64,000 bases of DNA from Cenococcum geophilum 1.58 (taxonomy: Eukaryota > Ascomycota > Dothideomycetes > Gloniales > Gloniaceae). The first letter of the stretch is position 1; every line of letters starts with the position of its first letter. Under the pieces are notes generated by a model. The model was not told where the DNA came from. It worked only from the letters and a program-made list of their open reading frames with translations, and searched no databases. The stretch is from positions 124,001-188,000 of the forward strand of contig KV748212.1 of assembly GCA_001692895.1 (NCBI GenBank), in the 5' to 3' direction. Positions 46,625 through 61,248 of the stretch are shown in pieces. The translations under genes were made by a program, and so were the position numbers.

Positions 46625-47116
46625 TAGCCTATAGGCCCTTATTATAGGGGAGGCTTAGGTTAAAAGTATACTCGTTTATAAATTATCTCTAGTTATTCCT
46701 TACTTCTTTTTTTAGGGTATTCTTTAACTGGTTTCTTATGTCTTTATATTATCTCTTACCTTTAGGGTTATAGCTACTTAAGTATTTCCTTCTTGCTTAT
46801 TATTGGCTAGCTATAAAAACCGCGTATTATGCGGACTATATATATCGCGTATAGGGGCCCAGCCTTAAGACCGGGCAGTGCTTTTCTAGCCCGTTTTTAA
46901 TTACTGCCTAGATCCTTTCTAGTCTTTAGTTAATTTCCTTAGGGGTGGCTAATAAGCCTCGCTTATTTAGTATTGGGTGGATTTCTTCTAGGTCTTAGAG
47001 TTGTTATTTAACTGTATTAAGGAAACTATCTACCTTAAGCATCCTTATTGCGTATCTTTTGCTATTTAGTTACGCCTTAATGTTTAAATCTAGCTGTATT
47101 TAGATAGGGATATAGT

Positions 47117-47309
47117 TGTTACGGGACGGGGGTAGTGGCTATAAAGCGTATGTATTTAAGGAGTCTACAAAACGTTGCGTAATTGATCGTAAGGGTCGAG
47201 GGCGTAAGGAGGTAATATACCTACGCGTAGCTAATATAAGCTGTACGCGAGGTATATGTAAGAGCACGGGGCTCTCCTATAGAGGCCCCTGCGGTAGGGT
47301 TCCGTAATA
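47117..47309 (-). repeat. Gypsy 2 LTR (3' in element sense)
   Basis: 193 bp; relatively GC-rich and lightly mutated. An ORF across it is an artefact. Confidence 0.9.
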
Positions 47310-47399
47310 CTACCCCCTCTCTTATAGAGGTGGAGCTCTAGTGACGCTGTAGTTACTATATATATATAGAAGAAACACTTAAGGTATAGAAAAGAAGAA

Positions 47400-49959
47400 A
47401 AGGGGGGTATTATTAAAGGCTTAAAACAACGTTATATAATAGGGCTTAGTATCTAAAAATCCGACTAATTAGATAACTTTAACCGCTGGTTAAAGTTTCT
47501 AAATATCTTAATAATATTCCAGTTATATAATCGCACTTTACTACAATCTAACGGTAATCTAACGGCAATTTGCCCTTATGTGGTAATGTATAACGGTTTA
47601 ACTCTATAAGGGCTCCTATAGAGAATTAGGTATAAAGTCTCTGCTTAAGCCTAGTTTCTATAGGTTCGCGTAGTAAAAGTCACTAATTAGATCCTTTATA
47701 TTTTTAAAGTCTTCCTATAGTTGCCATTCTGGCTAATTTATATTAAATCCTATATATATAGCTCTGTAGTAAAGCCGTTGTCCTTTACCTTTGCTAAAGT
47801 ATTTAGAGTTAATAATTCGTTTAACGGTCCATTTCTTATAGTTCTTATCTTCGTTCTTATCTCGGATTAGTACTAATAGGGGTTTAGGCTATATCTGCCC
47901 TAGTAAAGGGTTAGGCTAATAGAGGTATAATAACTATAGGTAAAATACGGGCTATATTTTACGGGTGGCTAGGGTAGGTAGGAGTTCTAGCTTATATACA
48001 GCTCCCCTATTAATAACTCGTTTAATTAAATAAGGGCTAAGGTTCTTATAATTATATAACTTTATAGGCCTCTATATAAAGATATTATATATATTTAGCT
48101 ATACCTAGTCGCTAACACGTATCTCTAGTAGTGGCGTTCTATAATAGTCGGCGAAGTAAGCCTACTTTACTTAAGCCCAGGCCATTTCTCCCTTATAGTA
48201 GTTAAGTAAATTTTTTATACGGTCTGTATGCTAGTTAGTAAGTAGTATCTTAAGGCGTTTTCTATATGGCAGTTTCTTATTAATAGGTTCTAGTAGCTTT
48301 ATACCGGATTAGGGGTAATAACCCTTGTTTGCGAAGAATGGGGTAAGTCCTATAGTAGTTAAGACGTAGTTATTTGCTATAAATTTACCTAGTAAGAGGT
48401 AATCTACCTAGTTATCTTAACTATAGGCGACTACCTGTCGTAGGTATACTTTTATACTAGTATTAGCGTTTTCCGGTTGCCTAGCAGTTTTATAGTAAAA
48501 GGATATAGATATCTTAACGGAGATGCTAAGGCGTTAGTAGATTTGTCTCTATATATTAGAGTTAAATTATATACCTCAGTCGGACGTAATTAAGTTAGGT
48601 AGCCTATATAGTTAGTAAACTTCGCGAAAAAAGGCGTTAGTAATGTTGCTAACGGCTACGCCTTCGGTTAGAACATAGTGGCGCTTTTTTATAAGTCGGT
48701 ATATTATTATAAGGATGTTTTTATAGGTACGGCCGTGTTGTTTATAGGGTGGTAGGTTAATAATGAAATCTATAGCGATATCTGCCTATTATTATATAGG
48801 TACTAGTAGAGGGTATAGTAGTCCTTAGTACTTTATATTAAAGGCCTTAGTGCGCTTATAACTATAGTAGGCGCCTATAAAGCGTTTAACTAAGTCTATT
48901 ATTTTTAGCTAGAAGTAGTATCGGCTAAGAAGCTTATAGGTTCCTTTTCTACCTAGATGGCCGCTTAATTAGAGGTCGTGGGCTATTTAGATTAGTTGCC
49001 GTTATAGATTTTCTAAGTTAGGGATAAATAGGCGGCCTTTATAATAGAGCCTATTCTCTTTTACTTTTAAGGCTGCTATATTAATCTAGCCTAAGCTTTA
49101 GAGGTTAGTAGGTAGTATATAGGCGCTAGCAGTCTTTACGGTAATAAGTTAATATAGTAATAGGTTAACAGAGGCGTTATATACTATAGTAATAAGCTTA
49201 TTAATTTCGGGAGGTAACTCTAGTTCTATGGTATAAAGCTGGGGTATAGTTGGCTCTATTATAGGTAGTATGCCTAGGGCTAAATTTTATGCTTTTAGAA
49301 TTATTTGTTGTTAGAACTGATTATAAGGGTTATCTTTAAACTAAGGAAGGTCTTATAAGCGGCGTATTAGGCTATTAGGTTTAGTACCTTATACTCCTAG
49401 TTTATATATAATTTTAAAGTTAAAACTAGAGAGGAACTTATTCTAATATACTTGGCGTTAGTTTAGCTGCTTTATAGTTATAAAGTACTTAAGATTATAA
49501 TAGTCCGTAAGGACTTTAGTTGGCTAGTTAAGCTCTACTAAGGAGAGTTCTAGTTAGAATTCTTTAAATACTTATACAATTATAAGGAGTTCTTTATTAT
49601 AGATCTTATAGTTATACTCTTATAGTATAAGCTTAGATAAGTAGAATGCGACTAGGTAAAGGAGACCGTTATTACCTATCTAAAAAAGGACGCCTGCGTT
49701 AACGTAGTCTAAGGAGTCGGTTTTAAAGTAGAGTTGTTGTCCTAGTGTAAAGTAAGCTAAAATAGGTGCTTTAGTAAAGGTATTTTTAAGGTCTTAGAAC
49801 GCCTTCTTATATTTAGGCGTCTAGGTAAAGTATAGGTGCGTTTTTTTTCCTTTTATAGAAAGGCCCTTTATTCGCATTATTGCTATAAGTAGTGCTACTA
49901 CGCCTAAGAAGTTATATATGAATTTTTAATAAAAGTTAGCGAAACTAAGGAAGGCTTAT
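47400..49959 (-). pseudogene. Gypsy 2 pol, RNase H and integrase part
   Basis: Continues from the RT across the nested copy: FANFYxKFIYNF, ILAYFTLGQQLYFKTDSLD near 49700, then integrase-like sequence to ~48200 and a C-terminal tail. Only the N-terminal motifs were read in detail. Confidence 0.75.
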
Positions 49960-50384
49960 TATAACGGAACCTTGTAGCAAGAACTACGATGGGCTTGTTA
50001 TTGGGCTAGGTATATAGGAAATGCAAGTATAAAAGTCAACAACGAATAACAACTAGTGGAGTGGTTGCCTAACAGATTAACTTTAATTGTATTCTAAGAA
50101 TTACTATAAGGAAGGAACTATCTAGGTAGGGACTAAGGGTCCTTAAATACATAACCGTACTCCTATGAAATCCTTCTTATACGTAATATACGTATACTCT
50201 ATTTACTCTGTTACGGATTATACAGATCCTATAGATTATATAGATTACCTTATATAACCTCGGCTACTATTCCTTATTATATAGTTCTATCGGCTCTATT
50301 CTAGACTGTACCTAAATTAACTAACTAGCTTCTTTTAACTCCTCTTTTAGTAGTTATAATATTGTACTTAAAGCGTCCATAACA
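49960..50384 (-). repeat. Gypsy 1 copy 2, 3' LTR
   Basis: 425 bp, TATAACGGAACC to GTCCATAACA. Confidence 0.92.
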
Positions 50385-50899
50385 CTATCTTCCTTCTCTT
50401 TATCTTTGTCCTTAAAGATTTAAAATATCTCTAAGTTATTTACTAGAGGTATAATATCCGTCTAATTAATTTAGTTAATATTATTGCTTATTATACCTAA
50501 AGCAATTTCTTCTTCTTTAACTGCTTATTGTGTTCGCACCGTCGCGGTAATACTGTCCCTTGGTGAGATTATACCGTCTTTATATTCTCGCTATTTGAAA
50601 AAGGGGTTAGTTTGTGTTGCGCTGGCGAACCTATCTTTGCAACAACTGTTCTCTTACTTAGAGTGTACTAAAGCGAATATTTATTCGTCCTATGACGTTT
50701 GCTCCGTCTCTAATGCTAAATATATACAACCTATTACTCTTAATAGTCGTCTAGTCCCCTAATTGATTTGTCTTAGGGTTTTATATTTAATCTACTGCTG
50801 CGCGGCTAGATAATAAACTGTCTGTTACTCTAGCGGAACTGCGCCGTTCTTATAATACTAAACGAGAGGCTGCTAAAGCTTAATAAAGAGCTCTTAACT

Positions 50900-53800
50900 C
50901 CCGCTTGGCGGCGTCCGCTTAATTAATCCGTCTTAAGAAGGTCCGTAAGAAGGTCTGTTCTAAGGAGTAAAAACTTATAGAATAAGGTTTATAGGAACTT
51001 AGTAATAAAAGAATGGATTCTCTTTTAATAGAGAAGGAAACAGATCCGAGTAGTTCGGCAACTACTCTTCTTAGGTCCCCCTTAGGTGACTTATTTTTTA
51101 GCGATCCTTTTTTTTTAATACTTCCTAACCTAATATCTTCTGATACTTCTATACCTTTCCTATAGCGTTTTTTAAATTTTTTAGTGGTTCCTAGGTAGTT
51201 TTAGTATAGCCTGTCCACTTAATCTCGTACTATGTTTTATTGTTAACGTCCTTATAACTAACGATCTTTAAAACTTACTATTTGTCTTCTTCCTGCCCTC
51301 TATATATGTCTGCTTTATAAACTAGTGGCTTAATATTCCCGTGTACTAGCTTTAGTATTATAATATACTATATAGGATAGATCTTTATTTTAGCTAGTAG
51401 GTTTAACTTAAATATAACCGGTAAAATCCTTTATATAATTTTAAAAGGTCCTAGTCTAACATAGTCTAACTTCTTACTTAGTTATTAACTCTTAAAATTT
51501 TTATATAGTAGCNATACTTTATCTCCCTCCTTAAGATNTAGTCCCTTAGATCTCNTAGNNTTATAGTACNTTTTTANTCTCTTTTATACTTTCTTTACTA
51601 ATTCCATAAGGTCTATATAAAGATTTATTAACGTCTTTATTCTTTCTTTAACTATACTACTTATTTTCTTTACTTATTATAGTAATAACAATATTCTTAG
51701 CTTATATCCGTAATTTGCCTTAAATGGTAATATGCCTATTCCTTCTTAAGGTGTTATATTATATATAAACTATATAACTAGTAATAGCGATACCTAATTA
51801 TTCTATGCATAATTAATATAATGCCTTAGATACTGCTCTAGCGTCTAATTTAATCTTTCCATTTAACCGTCTGTCTATAGATAATATGCGGTAGAAGTTA
51901 CTGCTTAAACTCCTTACTCTACTAAGAATACCTCTTAGAATACTGCTATAAATCTTAGATCTCTATCCGATATAATCTTACTTAGTACTCTATATCTTAT
52001 AAACACTTCTTTAATATAGATTTTAGCGATATCTTCCGCTAAGATTTCTTCCGTATATACTATAAAGTATCCCCACTTTATAAGCTTGTCTACTATTACT
52101 AAGATTACATTATAATTTTGTCCGGTAATAGGATCTTTTAACTTTAGCAACTTAATAATAAAGTCCTATAATATAACCTCCTATAGTCTCTCTAGTATTT
52201 TAACAGGTTATAGCCCTCCATATAGCTTATACCTTATTAGTTTATTTTTTTAGTAATTTAGATATTCTTTAGTGACCTTTCTGGCTATCCTCTAGATTCT
52301 ATTAATAATATATTCCTCCTAGAGTCTCAACACTAAGCCTATAGCTCTATTATGTCCTTAAGTTAGTCCCTTATAGAAGTCCTTTATAAACTGCTCTGCT
52401 ATACTTCTTAGGATATACTTCGCTTCTTGGTTTTCATATATATCCGTTTATAGATCTTCTAGTTATACTTTTAGAATTCTTTATACCTAAAAGCTTTCTA
52501 GTGTTTTGTAAACCTTATCTAATTCTTCTTAAGTTGCTATAATCTTCAGATAATTATACCTAATTAATCCGTCTGTGTCTTTTCGCAGTAAAGCCCCTAA
52601 TGGCTTTTTATTATTCTATAGTTTAGCTTTATAGCTTAGTACGTCTACCCGCGTATTATCTATACCCTTAATATGCTAAATCTTAAAATAGTATTCTATA
52701 AGCATCTCTGCCTATCTAACCTATCTTTAGTTAAGTTCCTTCATCGTTAGGAATCCTATTAGGTTTTTATAATCCGTCTTAACTATAAATAGTTTCTTTA
52801 TACCTTATAAGAATNCTCTNTATTNCTTTAATACTATAACTATACCTAATAACTCCTTATTATAGATGTTATAGTTTAATTCTAGTAGTATTATCTTCCA
52901 ACTATAATATACCACTGGGTGCCATCTATCTTAATATCTCTATATAAAGTATGCCCCTAGTATATAGTCTAATACATCTATCTTTATAACTATCTCTAGA
53001 CCTAGTTAATAGATCTTAAGAACTAGCTCCTAGGTAAATAACTCTTTAACTTTTTTAAAGAGTTCTCTTTATTCCTCTCCCTATGCCTATAGTTCTTCTT
53101 TCTTTATTAACCGCGTAAATAGCTTAATATCCTTTAACTATTGCGCTATAAACCTTTTATAGTAATTATAAAACCCTAGGAACAATCTTAACTATATAAT
53201 GTTCTCTAGTTCTTACTAATTTACTATAGCCTTAATCTTCTTTAGATCTATACTAAGTTGGCCTAGTTTAATAATAAATCCAACAAAATCTGTCTTTCTG
53301 GTAAAGAACTCGCATTTTTTAATTACTACTAGCATCTGTTCTTCTTATAGTCTTTTTAAAACCTATTTAACATGTTCCCCGTGTTCTTCCTTAGTTATTA
53401 AATAGATAATAATATTATTAAGGTATACTATAATAAATTTATCTAAGTGTTTTCCTAATATATTATTAATACGCTTCTAAAACGTTACTAGTACGTTTAT
53501 AAGCCCGAATTGTATAACTAATGGCTTATATAGTTCTTCCTTTAACCTAAAGACTACCTTCTATTCGTCGCCTTCCTTAATTCTAATCTAATAGTACACC
53601 TATCTTAGATCTATCTTTGTAAAGATTTGCGCGTTGCCTATCCTATCTTAGATTTCGCTAATTAAGGGTAAAGGATACCTATCCTTTCTAGTAATGCTAT
53701 TTAACTATCTATAGTCGATATACAGCCTTAGTTTACTATTTTTCTTTGGTATAAATAGTACTAGATATCCCGCTAATAACTATAATAGTCTAATATATCC

Positions 53801-54100
53801 CTTTTATAGGTTTTCCTAGATAAACTCTTTTAATGCTCTACCTTCTTCTTTAGTAAGCTTATAGATTAGAAAAAACTTTAGACTTATTTCTAGTTCTAAT
53901 CCTATCTTATAGTCCTATGCTATATACTCTAATAGCTTTTTACTTTCTAGTGACTATAGTTTCTTGCCGTACTTATGGCATCTCTTTAGTATATAACTTA
54001 GTCCTTTCTCTATTTCTTTGTAGGTTGCTCCTACTTAGTATTATACTAACTTAGCTTATTATTATATCTTGCGGCGTTAAGTATCCCTAATATCGACCTA
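50900..54100 (-). pseudogene. Gypsy 1 copy 2 pol, RIP-disrupted
   Basis: Minus-strand RT (YLxNIIIYL-type active site near 53415), RNase H near 53000, integrase 52150-51935 (about 70 codons open) and the C-terminal region to ~50950. Stops at Gln codons throughout. Confidence 0.82.
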
Positions 54101-56299
54101 ACCTATAATCTAATCGATCTTTGGATTATATTCCTATAACTAAGGTATACTTAATACTGCCTCGCCCTGTCCTAATAATAGGATATTAAAAGATATCTTA
54201 ATTTATCTCCCTTTAATAGTTATCTAAATAGGTCCTATTTTAAGATTAATAATACCTCCTCCATAGGCTATCGGATCTCCTAAAATTATTACTAATAGAT
54301 AAGGTTCCTCCTTTTGTCTATAAGGTAATCCTATTCTCTTAACTACTACTAGTAAGATATAGTTTCTCATTACTTTACTATCTATTAGCGCTTCGAACTA
54401 TTAATCTTACTATTTAACTCATAAATTTAGGTATTATCCTTAAATTCCTTTAAGGGTTTAAGGCTCTACCACTAGCTCCCTCTAGTCCTATAGGCCTCTA
54501 CTTTTCCTAACTATTAGCTGCTTAATCCTTGTGTACTTAGCTTATTCTTTAGCTAATACCTAGTTTACTTCTTATTTTTAATATGCCATAGATATATGTT
54601 CTCTAGGTATTTCCACTACTATTATCCGTTTAAGCATTTTTCCGTAAAGAATCTTTCTAGTTAAAGTACTAAACTTCCTTCCTCTTAAACCTCTGCTGGA
54701 TGCCATTTATATATATATTTAGCATTCCTATACTATCGCTCGTCTATTATCTAGTATATCCTTATAGGGTATTTCTAATTCTTTTCCTTTAGATTCTTAT
54801 ATATTTTATATATATCGTCCACGCACACAATCTATAATAACGTGTAGTGTACTAGGTGCTTTAGGTTAACTCTTAACTTATCTTTATCTTTAAGTTTAAA
54901 CCTTTGTCGTGTTAATCTAAACGTTGTGACTTTATTCGCAGGTACTAAAATACATTACTTACTTCTCTAGTTCTCTAAACACTCTTTTAGATCCTTTAAC
55001 GTTATAATTAAGGCTCCTTTAATATGCGTTATAGCCTTTTCTGTAATTAGGTGGTCCTAGATAACTTTTTTATCCAACTATATATAGAAATCTTCCTACT
55101 TATTATTGTGCCTTTGCCTATACCACCTTTAATATAACTATTAGAGTATATACGGCTTATCTATAAGAAAGTATCTTCTTATTACTGTATTGTAACAGCC
55201 CTTTATATATTATTCTTTAAACCTAGTAGGGATCCCTAGATCCTCTTTATCTTCCAGTTTAGTAAGCTACTTAGCTCTTAATGTGCCTGCCCTAGGCCTA
55301 TTAGTAATTCTTTATACTAGTGCTCTATCCTTTATACGTCCTAATATACTAGATCTCTTGTCTAGTTTCTATTCTTACTATATAATAATTCTTTACCTAA
55401 ACTCTTCTATAGTTTCTTTTAGTTTACGTCTTACGCTTAGATCCTTAAAGTTCTCTTACTTTTTAATCTTAGTATTAACTTTTTAATCTTTAGTCCAAAT
55501 ACTATGTTCTACTAGTAAGTCCTCTAGGTTTATATATTTGTCTTCCAGTCTAATTGCTATTTATACCGTAGATTCTCTAATCTATAAAGAAGCTCCTTAC
55601 CTCTTACTTATAGGTATTCTGATTTATTCCCCGAATTCTTAACCCTTTTAGATCCTTAATCCTAAGCTTGCTTCTATCTTAAGTTTTACTCTAGCCTTAG
55701 TCTAACTAGGCTTACTTAGTGTTCTTATCTCGTCTTAAGAGTCTTAAATCTTACTCATTTTATCTTAAGACTCTTATACCTATAGGAAACTTTGTCCTAA
55801 GCTTATTCGTATATCGCTAAACTAAGCTATTACTCTGCTCCATTAGTTATTGTTTGTTATAGGTCCTTAAGCTTGCCTTATCTTGTCTTAAGAATCTTAG
55901 TCGTCTCTTATCTCGCTATAAGAATCTTAAGCCTTTGGCCTTTTGCCTTTATTAAGTGCTAAAGTGGTTTGCTATTCTACTTCTCTTACGTTTTATAAAG
56001 CAATAGACATCGTATCTAGTGGTGTCTTAATCCCTACTAATATTCCCTATTCTGTAGTGGAATTATCCTCTACCTCTAGTATAACATCTCCGATAGCTGC
56101 GTATCCCTAGTAGACCGCCTTCGTTGCCTTATTGTCACGGAATGCTTCGCCTATGTCGAAATTATTATCCTTAATATCCAATCTGCGAGCTGGTTCGTTG
56201 GTTCCTTTATATTTTATAGGTAATGGCTCTTATAGCTAATAGCTTGCGCCATACTTAGCGTCCTTATAAATTTGGCATGCGTTATTATAATAAAACGCA

Positions 56300-57450
56300 A
56301 AACTTCTAATTAAACATTTTTTTGTTCCTTGTAGCATATTATCGTCCCTCTATACGTATATATTGTCTACTAGTCTTATACCTTTTACTATATAGTAACT
56401 CTGCCCACTTTTACAGTTTCTAATATAATAACCCTGTTTTCCGTAATTTATGTAAGCTCTTTTTTTAAACCATTTTTCTTGCTATAAAGTCCGCCTAAAT
56501 GTCTTCTGCTATTAAAATCCCTAATTTAGCCTCTGCTCCTTAGACCTTTAATTACTTAATCCTTATTCTTTAGGTTTCTACGGTTGTTTACTCTATCTCT
56601 TATAGGCTTCTCTAGTACCACTTAGGTCTATTAGCTCTGCGCCATACTATAGTTTCTAACTTAGCTTTTATTATTGCGTACTCTGCGCCTTATATAACTA
56701 TAAAACTCTATCCTAGCCTCTCTTAGCTTGTTCCCTTTAGTAGATCCGATTATTAATCTTAATCACCTAATCTATTAGTTCCCTTAGGGTGTCCGCATCT
56801 TCTATTAGGATAATTATATCCTAGACTTTAGCCTTAAGTCCTTATTTATACTGTGCTATAAGCGCCCTATTATTCTACTCTACTTATATTGCTAACATCT
56901 GGAACTACATTATATACTTAATTGCTAAGGTTTATTACGTAATGTCTTAGAGTTTTCTTTCCGCTATAGTTACTGTCTCTAGGTCTCTAAATATTTATAT
57001 AAGTCGCTTAACAAATCTATTCTAGCTTAAGAACATAAACCGTACCTCTTAGTTAGTAGTTGTTATGCCGTTTGCTTATATCTCTATAAGGTAAGGCTTA
57101 AACTATTTAAGTGCTCTTCCTGTTAAGAATAGTCCTGTATAGGCTATTTAATCTATAGGTGTTACTAGCTTTACTCCTTCCTGTGCTACCTTAAAGTACA
57201 TTTATATTAGGAATCCTTTAAGCTTTAATCTCTCTCCTAAGTACCTTTTAATCGATGGTAACTTAACCTTTGCTACGCCTATCCCGTTAATCCTATTTTC
57301 CAACATTATATTATTTTCTGTTAACTGGTTAACTATCTCTTATAGTTATCCGACCGTTACAGGTTGCTATAAGTTAGTGTCTGCTATACTGGTGTTGTTA
57401 CCTAACCTTAAAGTAGTTGCTGCCGTTAATGGCGTTATAGTGGCATATTA
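56300..57450 (-). pseudogene. Gypsy 1 copy 2 gag, RIP-disrupted
   Basis: Mirror of 26973-28080, including the PLTAATTLRLG-like start near 57430 and the zinc-knuckle region near 56430. Broken by stops. Confidence 0.75.
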
Positions 57451-57490
57451 TTTGACTTCTTATATTAATACCGTAACTAGGTAGTGATTG

Positions 57491-57915
57491 TGTAACGGAA
57501 CCTTGTAGTAAGAACTACGATAGGCTCGTTATTAGGCTAGGTGTATAGGAAATATAAGTATAAAAGTCAACAACAAATAATAACTGGTAGAGTGGTTGCC
57601 TAATAGATTAACTCTAATTGTATTCTAAGAATTATTACAAGGAAGGAACTATCTAGGTAGGGACTAAGGGTCCTTAAATATATAACCGTACTCCTATAAA
57701 ATCCTTCTTGTACGTAATATACGTATGCTCTATCTGCTCTGTTACGGATTATATAGATCCTACAGATTATATAGATCACCCTACGTGACCTCAGCTACCA
57801 TTCCTCATCATATAGTTCTATCGGCTCCATCCTAGACCATGCCTAAATTAACCAACTAGCTTCTTCCGACTCCTCTCCTAGTAGTTGTAACATCGTACTT
57901 AAAGCGTCCGTAACA
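57491..57915 (-). repeat. Gypsy 1 copy 2, 5' LTR
   Basis: 425 bp, TGTAACGGAACC to GTCCGTAACA. Confidence 0.92.
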
Positions 57916-58950
57916 TTTATACGTCCTTAATATAGTTAAGGGCTTATTATTTAGTAATTATATATACCTTCTCGGGGTCTATACGGACACCCTTAGTAAT
58001 AATAATTAGTTTAAGGTATTTTACTTCTGTAACTAAGAATTTATATTTCTTTAAATTAATATAAAGTCCTGCGTCCCTAAGGCGCTATAGGACCTTTTAA
58101 ACATGTTTAGTATACTTAGAGGGGTTATTGCTATAAATAAGTATATCGTCTAGGTACGTAGAGTAGAAGTCGTTAAGGTAGTCCCGTAAGGTGTTATTAA
58201 TATAGCTTTAGAAGGTACCTGGGCTGTTATATACGCTAAAGGGCATAATAGTATATTTAAATTAGCCGAAGCGTAATGTAAATATAGTTTTCTATTTATT
58301 ACCTTCCCGTATTTAGAGATAGTTAAAGGCGGCGATAATATTAAGCTTAGTATAGATTTTAGCTTAACTAAGCCGCTTAAGGGTCTTATGTATAAGCAGT
58401 ACTAGGTATTAGTTTTTAATTATAATAGCGTTAAGTCCTCTATAGTTAACGTAAAATTAGATACCTTTTTTTAGCTTTTTAGCGAGAAGAATAAGGGCGG
58501 CTGCTAGTAATATGCTGGGATAAATAAATCCTTTGTTAAGGTGCTCGTTAATATACTTTTTTATAACTAGAAGCTCGTCTTTTAATATTAGATAGGGTCT
58601 TTTATAAGGTAGTATTTTTCCTTATTTAATGTTAATGGTATAGTTATTAGGTTAATATAGGGGGGAGTATATCTGCGCTCTTTTATAAGTATATATTAGT
58701 AAAGTTATAGTACCTCTTAGGGAGGAGCTTGCGGAGTTCTTTGTTGGTAAGTCCTTTTTTAAGCTTTATAAACTTCTTAAAGTTTAAAGGTAAAAGTCCA
58801 TAGAGTTCTATAGGGGCGTTGTCTTTTAAAAGGTCAACTATATTTATCCTATTACTATAGAGGATATAGTCCTATTCTTTATTAAGCTTATATAGTTATA
58901 ATTAAAAAGCTATAGTAACGGTCTAGCCTTTTTTATATACTATACGGTAG
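57916..58950 (-). pseudogene. Gypsy 2 pol, reverse transcriptase part
   Basis: RT motif YLDDILIYS near 58140, then RLRDAGLYI and TKGVRIDPEKV. The frame stops at the nested insertion and resumes at 49959 with FLSFANFY, so the insertion split the conserved RT-to-RNase H junction. In-frame TAA/TAG occur at Gln positions. Confidence 0.85.
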
Positions 58951-61248
58951 AAGGCCGGGATACTTACGTAGTAGTAGTTAGTCGTAGGTGGGGTAATAAG
59001 GGGTTCCTTAGATTGATATCCTAGGGAGTAAATAGAGGCGGCTAGGCTATGCCCTAGGTAAGTCTCTCTGCAGTATTTAGAGTTAAAGGTTACTTCTCTC
59101 TTCTTCCAGTTAATAGCGGGGTTGTGTTATTTAAGCTAGTTTATTCTAAGGATAATAGGGTAGTTAATAAGTGGTATTATATAGGCCTAAAGTTCTTTCT
59201 AGTGCCTATTTATATCTAGGTAGAGTTATACTATATAGGTAATCTTTTATATAGTATAATTACTGTTAGCAAGTTATAGGGCGCGGGCTTTAGTAAGGGG
59301 TAAGGTAGGTAGGTTATAAGTACGTATAAATTAGGTATCTATAAATTTATTAGTAGCTCTATAATTAATTATAGAACAGCTTTTATATTATTTTTTAGTA
59401 GTAGTTCCTATTATAGGTAAAACTATCTATTTCCGTCTATTTATCTTTATAGAGTTATCTATTAAGTAAGCCAATATATAGATCCCTCTATTATTAGGGC
59501 GTTTTAACCTATAACTTAGGGCTAGAACTTAGCGTTTTCCATTTCCGTATCTAACTCTACTACTATTACTGCGTCTTTATCTTATATAGTAGTAGCGCGT
59601 AGTAATATATTTAGTGTTTAGGGTATTAGGTTAGGTATTAGGCGGCAGCTACTAAACCTAGCTATTAGGCAGTTTAGGTTATCGCAATAATAGCCTTCTT
59701 AACGGCATCTATAGTAGTATCCTAGTTTCTAAAGTAGCTTATGCTCTCCATTTAGGAGTTTTTATAGGAAGGTTAGTATAGAGAAATCGATATTAGTTCT
59801 GGTAGTACTTAAGGTAGTAGGTGTTGGTGGCTTAGTATATATGGGTTTAGTAGGCCTAGGGGGCTTCTATAAAGAGGTCTTTAGGTAAGGGTTAGCAGTA
59901 GTAATCTAATTTAGTTATCATTTAATCTTCTATAGAGCTGCTACCATATTATAAATATTATTATAGTTATGGCTAGCGGCTGCGTAACTAAGGTGATAAG
60001 TAACTTTTTTAAAGAGGTCTTTTTAATCTTTAGTATTATCTTAGGTGAGGGCTCTAGTATATTCCTGGAATTTAATATAAAATTTATTAAATAATTTAGT
60101 AGGGCTTATCTTTAGGGCACGTAGTTTAGCTCGGTTAGTGGCTAGTAGGTTATAATTACGGTATATTAGGTTAAGATTATTAAGGACTTCTTAATGGGAC
60201 TGCCACTTTTAGGGGCTACTAGTCTTTTATTAGGCGAAGAGTCTGTTAAATGGTGTACCCTTTATTTACCTAATAATATAGCTAATCTTAGTGTCTTCTA
60301 TAGGAAAAAGGCAGGCGCTTTAAGTTGGTTTCTCGCGGATTTGCATCTTCTAATAGCTATATTCCTTGCGGTCTCCCTAGAAGACTAAGGGATTAAGGTA
60401 GCGTATATTAGACCCTATAGTAGTAGTTTAGGTCCGATTATTATAGCTTTCGTTATTACTACTTTAGTAGGGGTTCCTATTAGGTAAAGCTGCTTAGCGC
60501 TAGCCCTCCGTTAAGTATTAAGTAGGTAAAGTTGCTAGGGGTGTAGAGACTTAGGTGGTGTTATATATAGTAGAGAGGTATCTAGCGTTATTATAAATAT
60601 GCTCGTTAAGCTAAGATTATAAGTATTTAATTATGCCTTCTCTTTTAGTAACCGTAGCAATTAGTACAATCTTAGCCTTCTTTAACTATTGGACGTCGCG
60701 TTTAGATACGTAGAGGTTATTTTTAGTTTCTTAATATATATTGTCGGCGAGCGCCTTATAAGCTTATAGGTCTTAGATAATATTATAATCTTAAGTAACA
60801 CGCATCTTGGCTTGTGTAAGCTTTAGGTAATAGTTCTATAGAAGGCGGTAATATTTATTAGGGTCTTATGCTACCATTTTTATAAACGTCTCAGCGTCTT
60901 ATATTTTAATTTTAATAGGTAGTAGCCCTTCTATTTATTTGTCCGTAGTTATATAGTTAATAAAAGATAAGATATTATCGGTGTCTGTCTCCTTAGGGGT
61001 TAAGGCTAGGGCTAATAAATCGAATTCTCCTAGAATTGATTAGCGTTGTAGGTTAAGTGTAGGTATTAGATTATTCTTTAGGTTTAATATAGTAGCTAGT
61101 AAGGGATATTGTCTTACTATTATAGGTTCCTTAGAAGTATAAAGTAAGGTAATTTATAAATACGCTACTTTTAGCAGCGCCTACAGTATTACAGAGACGT
61201 AGAATTAGTCGTAGGCTAAGCGTTGGTAGTAAAAAAGGCGTAACGTAA

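Larger units (their letters stand above)
49960..57915 (-). mobile_element. Ty3/gypsy chromovirus 1, second copy, nested in gypsy 2
   Basis: 7956 bp, minus orientation, same family as 26502-34425. LTRs lie at 49960-50384 and 57491-57915. Target duplication CTTAT on the left (49955-49959) and TTTAT on the right (57916-57920); the mismatch is a C/T transition. The integrase core (VILVIVDKLIKWGYF, then ISDRDLRF) reads well at 52150-51935. RT, RNase H, gag and the chromodomain region follow the order of copy 1 in reverse. N bases at 51513-51577 and 52815-52825. Confidence 0.93.

Noticed and set aside
47116-47307. 63-codon ORF
   Set aside because: Lies wholly within the gypsy 2 LTR.
50484-50762. 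92-codon + strand ORF next to the gypsy 1 copy 2 LTR
   Set aside because: Antisense to the 3' untranslated part of the retroelement; its counterpart in copy 1 is not open.
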